From positions 1 to 18,718 of the forward strand of contig CANGUJ010000023.1 of the NCBI GenBank assembly GCA_947456845.1: 18,718 bases of DNA, read 5' to 3'. Positions 14,183 to 18,718 of this stretch are shown one piece after another. Each line of letters starts with the position of its first letter. The first letter of the stretch is position 1. Under the pieces are notes generated by a model. It was not told the origin of the DNA. It made no database searches and saw only the letters and a program-made list of their open reading frames with translations. A program made the translations under genes and the position numbers. The DNA comes from Burkholderiales bacterium (lineage in GTDB: Bacteria; Pseudomonadota; Gammaproteobacteria; Burkholderiales; JAEUOS01).

Positions 14183-15229
14183 GTGTGGCTGCGCAACTGC
14201 TGGTATGTGATTGGCTGGGAACACGAAATTCCCGATGGCGGCTTTCTCGCCCGCACAGTGCTGGGCGAGGCGTTGCTCGCTTATCGCACCGCGACCGGCC
14301 GGTATGTGGTTCTGGAGGACCGCTGCTGCCATCGTCATGCGCCGCTCTCGAAAGGGCGCCGCGAAGGCGACTGCATCCGCTGCGGGTATCACGGTCTGAA
14401 GTTCGACGCGGCGGGCGCGTGCGTTGAAGTGCCCGGCAGGGCGACGCCGCCGGCCGCGGCCCGGGTGCGCACCTACCCCGCGATCTGCCGCAACCGCTGG
14501 GTGTTCGTATGGATGGGCGAGGCGGGGCACGCCGACCCCGCCATGCTGCCGGACAACTTTTCCTGCGGCGCGGCCGGCTGGCACTACAAGCCGGGCTACA
14601 TGCATTACGACACACCCTACCTGCTGATCTGCGACAACCTGCTCGACTTTTCGCACTTGAGCTGGGTGCACGAAAAGACCCTGGGCGGCAGCACCGCCAT
14701 CGCGCTCGCGCGGCCGACGCTGGCGCCGGTCGACGCTCCCGGCCAGCGCGGGGTGAAGGTCAGCCGCCAGGTGCCGGGCGTACCGCCCCCGCCCTACTAC
14801 GCGAAGATCCGCGCCATGCCGCCGGTGATCGACCGCTGGTTCGTCTACGACTTCCTGCTGCCGGGCACGCTGCTGATGCATTCCGGCGGGCGGCCGACCG
14901 GCGACGCCCCCGACGACATGCGCAACGCCGTGCAGTTGCACAGTTGCCAGACCCTCACCCCCGAAACCGCGAACAGCACCCACTATTTTTTCATGCAGGC
15001 GTATCGCGCCGATGCGCAACATCCGGCCGTCACCGAAGGCATATACCAAAGCCTGATCCAGGCCTTCGATGAAGACCGCGACATGATTTCGGCGCAATAC
15101 CGCGCCATCCAAAGCGCGCCCGGCGCGCCGATGCTGCCGCTGTACATGGACGCTGCCCTGGTGCAGTTCCGCCGCCTGCTCGAGCGCGAGCACGCACTCG
15201 AAGCCGGGCTGCGGCCGGCGGCAGCCTGA
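14183..15229 (+). CDS. Rieske non-haem iron oxygenase alpha subunit, VanA-like
   Basis: A 348-residue ring-hydroxylating or O-demethylating oxygenase. The N-terminal Rieske domain has the [2Fe-2S] ligands Cys48, His50, Cys67 and His70 (C-X-H-X16-C-X2-H, in DRCCHRHAPLSKG and CGYHGLKF). The mononuclear iron site is NLLDFSHLSWVH at 152-163 (His158, His163), with an acidic AFDEDRDMI near residue 290 as the probable source of the third ligand. Size and layout match vanillate O-demethylase oxygenase, which gives protocatechuate, but toluenesulfonate, dicamba and phenoxybenzoate oxygenases look the same. GTG start at 14183, with GGGAGGA nine bases before it. No VanB-type reductase is near, so electrons must come from a reductase encoded elsewhere. 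The Bug gene just upstream is likely co-transcribed. Confidence 0.9.
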   Translation: MWLRNCWYVIGWEHEIPDGGFLARTVLGEALLAYRTATGRYVVLEDRCCHRHAPLSKGRREGDCIRCGYHGLKFDAAGACVEVPGRATPPAAARVRTYPAICRNRWVFVWMGEAGHADPAMLPDNFSCGAAGWHYKPGYMHYDTPYLLICDNLLDFSHLSWVHEKTLGGSTAIALARPTLAPVDAPGQRGVKVSRQVPGVPPPPYYAKIRAMPPVIDRWFVYDFLLPGTLLMHSGGRPTGDAPDDMRNAVQLHSCQTLTPETANSTHYFFMQAYRADAQHPAVTEGIYQSLIQAFDEDRDMISAQYRAIQSAPGAPMLPLYMDAALVQFRRLLEREHALEAGLRPAAA

Positions 15230-15257
15230 GATCGCCCCGCCCGGCGCGACCCCGGGA

Positions 15258-15280
15258 GGCCGGCTGGCGCGCCGACGGCC
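15258..15280. terminator. Possible weak bidirectional hairpin
   Basis: Arms GGCCG (15258-15262) and CGGCC (15276-15280) enclose a 13-base GC-rich loop containing GGCGCGCC. It sits in the 51-bp gap between the convergent Rieske and VOC genes. There is no T-run on either side, so it is at best a weak or factor-assisted terminator. Confidence 0.25.
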
Positions 15281-15832
15281 TTAGACGGCGAACTCGGCCT
15301 CGTGCATCCAGGCCGAATGGCGCGGCGCGCGGCGCGTGCGGGACCATTCCTCGAGCATGTCCCACTTCACCGCGGCGGCGCGCTCATGCATGTCGGGCGT
15401 ACCGACATCGCAGGCCAGTTCCAGCCGATGACCGTTGCAATCGAAGAAATAGATCGACTTGAACAGGGTGTGGTTGGTCGGGCCGATGACCTCGACGCCG
15501 TTGGCCTCGAGGCGCGCTTTCGCCGCCAGCAGGGCGTCGTGGTCGGCCACCTTGAAGGCCAGGTGCTGGACCCATTTCGGCGTGGCCTCGTCGCGCCCCA
15601 TGGCGGGCGAGTTGGGCAGCTCGAAGAACGCCAGCACATTGCCGCCGCCGGCATCGAGGAAGATGTGCATGTACGGGTCGGGCTCGTGCGTGGAAGGCAC
15701 CTGGTTTTCGGCGAACGCGAGCACGAATTCCATGCCGAGGTTCCTGGCATACCAGTCGACGGTTTCCTTGGCATCCTTGCAGCGGTAGGCCACATGGTGC
15801 ACGCCCATGGTCCGCGCGGCGGCAGTGTTCAT
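15281..15832 (-). CDS. VOC (glyoxalase/extradiol dioxygenase) superfamily protein
   Basis: A 183-residue, two-module vicinal-oxygen-chelate protein. All four usual metal-ligand positions are filled: His13 (VHHVAYRCKD), Glu71 (LAFFELPN), His90 (VQHLAFKV) and Glu138 (GHRLELACD). This favours an isomerase, lyase or glyoxalase-like metal enzyme; type I extradiol dioxygenases use only His, His, Glu and are larger. The FFDCNGHRLELACD stretch (129-142) is common in catabolic VOC proteins. The start at 15832 has AAAAGGGGAAG upstream; an in-frame ATG at 15859 would add nine residues and sit inside the ribosome-site region. It is divergent from a MarR gene with a palindromic operator between them and convergent with the Rieske gene. 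The substrate is not readable. Confidence 0.85.
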   Translation of the reverse strand: MNTAAARTMGVHHVAYRCKDAKETVDWYARNLGMEFVLAFAENQVPSTHEPDPYMHIFLDAGGGNVLAFFELPNSPAMGRDEATPKWVQHLAFKVADHDALLAAKARLEANGVEVIGPTNHTLFKSIYFFDCNGHRLELACDVGTPDMHERAAAVKWDMLEEWSRTRRAPRHSAWMHEAEFAV

Positions 15833-15853
15833 TTTCGGCTTCCCCTTTTCGGC

Positions 15854-15895
15854 TTGCAATATTCGTAACTTACGTTACTATTATGTCGCTGTCAA
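15854..15895. promoter_or_regulatory. MarR-type operator overlapping divergent promoters
   Basis: GTAAC-N4-GTTAC at 15865-15878 is a perfect 5-bp inverted repeat, the size and style of a MarR-family site. On the minus strand, TTGACA (15895-15890) is a consensus -35, and 17 bases on lies TAAGTT (15872-15867), a weak -10 inside the operator. On the plus strand, TTGCAA (15854-15859) and TACTAT (15876-15881), spaced 16, flank the operator and point to the MarR gene. One bound dimer could thus block both the VOC gene and the MarR operon. The palindrome is seen directly; its binding protein is inferred from position. Confidence 0.6.
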
Positions 15896-15974
15896 GGCGC
15901 ACGCCGTTGCCGCGCCACTCGGCACGCCCGGGCGGCGACTGGCCCGACCCTCAATCCCATTCCCCTGGAACCCG

Positions 15975-16415
15975 ATGGAACTGTCCCGCTTCATGCCCTA
16001 CCGCCTGGCCGCCGCCGCCGATGCCGTGAGCCGCGCGCTGGCCGCGGTGTATTCGGAACGCTTCGGCCTGAGCCGCGACGAATGGCGCGTCATGGCCCAG
16101 CTGGCCGATGTCAAGGAACTGAAGGCCACCGACCTCGGGCTGCGGACATCGTTGCCGAAGATGCAGGTCAGTCGCGCCGCCACCCGGCTGGAGCGGGACG
16201 GCCTGATCGTGCGCGCGACCGATCCCGCCGACCGCCGCAACCTGGTCATGCGCCTGACCGCCGCCGGTCGCGCGCTCCATCGGCGCATCGAACCGGTGGT
16301 GCTCGAACGCGAGCGCGACCTGATGGCCGCGCTCGCGCCGGCCGAACGCGCCGCGTTCGCAACGGCGCTTCCGCGCATCGAGGCCGCCGCCTGCGCCTTG
16401 CAGCAGCAGGCCTGA
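15975..16415 (+). CDS. MarR family transcriptional regulator
   Basis: A 146-residue winged-helix regulator of standard MarR length. The N-terminal dimerisation helix is followed by the DNA-binding core: SRDEWRVMAQLAD (33-45), a recognition helix around SLPKMQVSRAATRLERDGL (59-77), and the wing with DPADRRNLVMRLTAAG (83-98), including the conserved Asp-Arg-Arg. The ATG at 15975 begins the family N-terminus; the same frame is open upstream to 15807 but runs through the operator and encodes nothing MarR-like. It probably represses itself and the divergent VOC gene through the palindrome at 15865-15878. The MFS gene follows after 42 bases. The effector is unknown, with aromatic acids or their CoA esters common in this family. 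Confidence 0.92.
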   Translation: MELSRFMPYRLAAAADAVSRALAAVYSERFGLSRDEWRVMAQLADVKELKATDLGLRTSLPKMQVSRAATRLERDGLIVRATDPADRRNLVMRLTAAGRALHRRIEPVVLERERDLMAALAPAERAAFATALPRIEAAACALQQQA

Positions 16416-16457
16416 CGGCGCATCGACGTAAACTCCGCGTTCCCCAGCGGAGGACGC

Positions 16458-17780
16458 ATGGCCCTTTTGTCACGGCTGTTTCCGAGCGACTTGCTCAACC
16501 CCGGCGTCCGGCGGCGCGAGGTGTTCGGCTGGGCGATGTACGACTTCGCCAATTCCGGCTACACCACCGTGGTCCTCACGGCGGTGTTTTCGGCCTACTT
16601 CGCCGGCGTGGTGGCGGGCAAGGCGCCGTGGGCCGCCTTTGCCTGGACCGCCGCGCTTTCGGTGTCATATGCCCTGGTGATGCTCGCCATGCCGGCGCTG
16701 GGCGCCTTTGCCGACCTGCGCGCGGCCAAGAAGCGCCTGCTTGCCGCCACCACCGTCGCGTGCGTATGTTCCACCGCCATGCTGGCCGTGGTCGGGCCCG
16801 GCGACGTAGCCCTGGCGATGCTGCTGATCGTCATCTCCAACAGCTTCTTCAGTTTCGGCGAGTCGCTCGCCGCCGCCTTCCTGCCGGAACTGGCGAAGAA
16901 GGACGGATTGGGGACGGTCTCGGGCTGGGGCTGGAGCCTGGGCTATTGCGGCGGCATGCTCACGCTTGGACTCTGCCTGGGCTGGGTGCTCCATTCACAG
17001 GCGCGCGGGGAATCGGCGGCGCAGTTCGTGCCGGTGACCATGCTGATCACCGCCGCGCTGTACGGCCTGGCGTCGCTGCCGACCTTCGTGCTGCTGCGCG
17101 AGCGCGCAGCAGCACAGCCGGGGCAGCCGGCGGGACCGGGCGCGTCGTTCCGGCAGCTGCGCGCGACCCTGGCGCAGGCGCGCCGCTATCGCGACTTCGC
17201 CTGGCTGCTGGTGTGCGGCCTGTTCTACCAGGGCGGGGTGGCGGTGGCCATCACGCTGGCGGCGATCTACGCCGAGCAGGTGATCGGCTTCAGGTCCTCC
17301 GAGACCATGATGCTGATCTTCGTGCTCAACATCGCGGCGGCCGTCGGCGCCTTCGGCTTCGGCACCCTGCAGGACCGCATCGGCCACAAGCCCGCGCTGG
17401 CCGCCACGCTCGTTGGCTGGGTGGCCACCTGCCTCATCGCCGCCATCACCACCACCAAGGGCGGCTTCTGGTGGGCGGCAGTCATCGCCGGCGCCTGCAT
17501 GGGCTCCTCGCAGTCGGCGGGCCGCGCCATGGCGGGCATGTTCGCCCCGCAGAGGCAGTTGGCCGAGTTCTTCGGCTTGTGGACCTTCGCGACCCGCCTG
17601 GCCGCCATCATCGGCCCGCTGATGTATGGTGCCATCACCTGGGCGACCGGCGGCAACCAGCGATTCGCCATCGCCGCGACCACCCTGTTGTTCGTCGCCG
17701 GCCTGATCGCGCTGATGCCCATCGACGTGGCGCGCGGCCGCGCCGCAGCCAATCCCCGCCATGTTCCCGCAACCTTGTGA
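16458..17780 (+). CDS. MFS permease, UMF1/Atg22-like family
   Basis: A 440-residue inner-membrane permease with about twelve hydrophobic helices. The N-terminal GWAMYDFANSGYTTVVLTAV (24-43) is the hallmark of the UMF1 (unknown major facilitator) group related to yeast Atg22. The loop GAFADLRAAKKRLL stands where MFS proteins carry their loop 2-3 motif, and the second half has FGTLQDRIGHKPAL as its counterpart. GGAGGA lies just before the ATG. It follows the MarR gene by 42 bases and its TGA is seven bases before the threonine aldolase ATG, so the three are likely one operon. Direction of transport and solute are not known for most of this family; export of a compound sensed by the MarR protein, or amino-acid transport linked to the aldolase, are both possible. 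Confidence 0.9.
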   Translation: MALLSRLFPSDLLNPGVRRREVFGWAMYDFANSGYTTVVLTAVFSAYFAGVVAGKAPWAAFAWTAALSVSYALVMLAMPALGAFADLRAAKKRLLAATTVACVCSTAMLAVVGPGDVALAMLLIVISNSFFSFGESLAAAFLPELAKKDGLGTVSGWGWSLGYCGGMLTLGLCLGWVLHSQARGESAAQFVPVTMLITAALYGLASLPTFVLLRERAAAQPGQPAGPGASFRQLRATLAQARRYRDFAWLLVCGLFYQGGVAVAITLAAIYAEQVIGFRSSETMMLIFVLNIAAAVGAFGFGTLQDRIGHKPALAATLVGWVATCLIAAITTTKGGFWWAAVIAGACMGSSQSAGRAMAGMFAPQRQLAEFFGLWTFATRLAAIIGPLMYGAITWATGGNQRFAIAATTLLFVAGLIALMPIDVARGRAAANPRHVPATL

Positions 17781-17787
17781 GATTCCG

Positions 17788-18718
17788 ATGATCGACCTGC
17801 GCTCCGACACCGTCACCCGCCCCTCCACCGCCATGCGCGAGGTCATGGCGCGCGCTCCGGTGGGCGACATGCAGTACGGCGACGACCCCTCCCTCAATGC
17901 GCTGGAGGCGCGCGTGGCCGACCTGCTGGGCAAGGAAGCCTCGCTGTGGCTGCCCTCGGGCACCATGGCCAACCAGGCGGCGCTGCGCACCCTGACACGC
18001 CCGGGCGACGACGTGCTGGTGGGCAGCGAGGCGCATTCGGTGTGGCACGAGGCCGGCGGCTCGGCCGCCAACGCGGGCGTTCAGTTCACCGAGATCGGCA
18101 GCGCCGGCACCTTCACCGCCGAGGATGTGCGGCGCAACGCCAAGCCGCGCAACCAGCCGCTCATGCCCCTGCCCTTCACCACCCTGGTGCAGATCGAGAA
18201 TACGCACAACCGGCACGGCGGCCTGGTGTTCCCGCAAGCTGAGGCCGAGGCCGTCTGCGCGACCGCGCGCGAACTCGGCCTGGCCACCTACCTCGACGGC
18301 GCCCGCCTGTGGAACGCGGCGGTGCAGTCAGGCCTTTCCCCAGCGCGCCTGGCCGCGCCTTTCGACATGGTCATGGTGGCCTTCTCCAAGGGCCTGGGCG
18401 CGCCGGCCGGCTCCATGCTCGCGGGTCCGCGCGATCTGATCGCCGCGGCAGCGCGCCATCGCCGCATGCTCGGCGGCGCGATGCGCCAGGTCGGCATGTT
18501 TGCCGCCGCCTGCGACTACGCCCTCACGCACAACTTCGACCGGCTCGCCGACGACCATGCCAACGCCCGGCTGATGGCCGAGCGCCTGGCCGGGTGCCGA
18601 GGCGTGACCATGCGCCTCGAACGACTGATGACCAACATCGTGGTGTTCGAGCTTGAAGGCGGGAAGCTCAATGCGGCGCAACTGGTCGCCGCGGCGCGCG
18701 ACGAGGGCGTCCTGATCA
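17788..18718 (+). CDS. ltaE: Low-specificity L-threonine aldolase, 3' end cut by window edge
   Basis: PLP enzyme that cleaves L-threonine and L-allo-threonine to glycine and acetaldehyde. The frame from ATG 17788 stays open to the right edge (310 codons); E. coli LtaE has 333 residues, so about 25-35 are missing. The protein begins MIDLRSDTVTRPS exactly like the family. Lys201 in FSKGLGAPAGS is the PLP lysine, Asp170 and Arg173 in YLDGARLWNA hold the cofactor, and His83 in SEAHSVWHEAGG is the ring-stacking histidine. ENTHN (137-141) and GGAMRQ are further signatures. It is tightly linked behind the MFS gene. Some relatives act on phenylserine or other beta-hydroxy amino acids, so the physiological substrate is not certain. 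Confidence 0.94.
   Translation, partial: MIDLRSDTVTRPSTAMREVMARAPVGDMQYGDDPSLNALEARVADLLGKEASLWLPSGTMANQAALRTLTRPGDDVLVGSEAHSVWHEAGGSAANAGVQFTEIGSAGTFTAEDVRRNAKPRNQPLMPLPFTTLVQIENTHNRHGGLVFPQAEAEAVCATARELGLATYLDGARLWNAAVQSGLSPARLAAPFDMVMVAFSKGLGAPAGSMLAGPRDLIAAAARHRRMLGGAMRQVGMFAAACDYALTHNFDRLADDHANARLMAERLAGCRGVTMRLERLMTNIVVFELEGGKLNAAQLVAAARDEGVLI

Noticed and set aside
15807..15974. N-terminal extension of the MarR gene
   Set aside because: It runs through the promoter and operator and overlaps the divergent VOC start; the family N-terminus begins at 15975.
16082..17791. 569-codon plus-strand frame over the MarR and MFS genes
   Set aside because: It is another phase of two well-supported genes and encodes low-complexity Arg/Ala/Gly-rich sequence.
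1..18718. CRISPR arrays, tRNA or rRNA genes, insertion sequences, transposases, integrases or phage genes
   Set aside because: I read both strands and saw no spaced repeat array, no tRNA-like cloverleaf and no transposase, integrase or phage motif. The livK/livF scar has no obvious IS ends.

Overview
The window is GC-rich, densely coded DNA with three orphan Bug (TctC-like) solute-binding proteins, a NAC-like LysR regulator and aromatic-acid catabolism genes. This is the style of Burkholderiales (Bordetella, Achromobacter and relatives). That placement is inferred from gene content; no rRNA or other phylogenetic marker is present.

Layout. (1) 1-1597, minus strand: a family 5 (peptide-type) ABC substrate-binding protein cut by the left edge. 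(2) 1598-1941: a divergent intergenic region with two GTATAC palindromes 22 bp apart and a block of three tandem hairpins. (3) 1942-2901, plus: Bug protein 1. (4) 2898-3664, minus: the wreck of a branched-chain-amino-acid-type ABC operon, with a livK relic that has two apparent internal deletions and a lost start codon, followed by the 3' third of livF. (5) 3717-9900, minus: a compact protocatechuate 4,5-cleavage operon transcribed in the order ligJ, ligK, pobA, ligI, ligA, ligB, ligC. (6) 10062-11940, minus: a second LigI-like amidohydrolase and Bug protein 2, probably the upstream part of the same transcription unit or a separate one. (7) 12192-15229, plus, divergent: LysR regulator, Bug protein 3 and a VanA-like Rieske oxygenase. 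(8) 15281-15832, minus: a VOC-fold protein, divergent from (9) 15975 to the right edge, plus: MarR regulator, UMF1-type MFS permease and low-specificity L-threonine aldolase (cut by the edge). A GTAAC-N4-GTTAC operator lies between the VOC and MarR genes.

How it works together. PobA hydroxylates 4-hydroxybenzoate to protocatechuate. LigAB opens the ring at the 4,5 bond, LigC oxidises the semialdehyde to 2-pyrone-4,6-dicarboxylate (PDC), LigI hydrolyses PDC to oxalomesaconate, LigJ hydrates it and LigK cleaves the product to pyruvate and oxaloacetate. The isomerase LigU that acts between LigI and LigJ in Sphingobium is not in the window. The Rieske oxygenase could supply protocatechuate by O-demethylation, but its substrate is unknown and no reductase gene lies nearby. 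The most intriguing unknowns are the second LigI-like hydrolase, the Rieske/Bug pair, and the VOC gene with its MarR-type operator.
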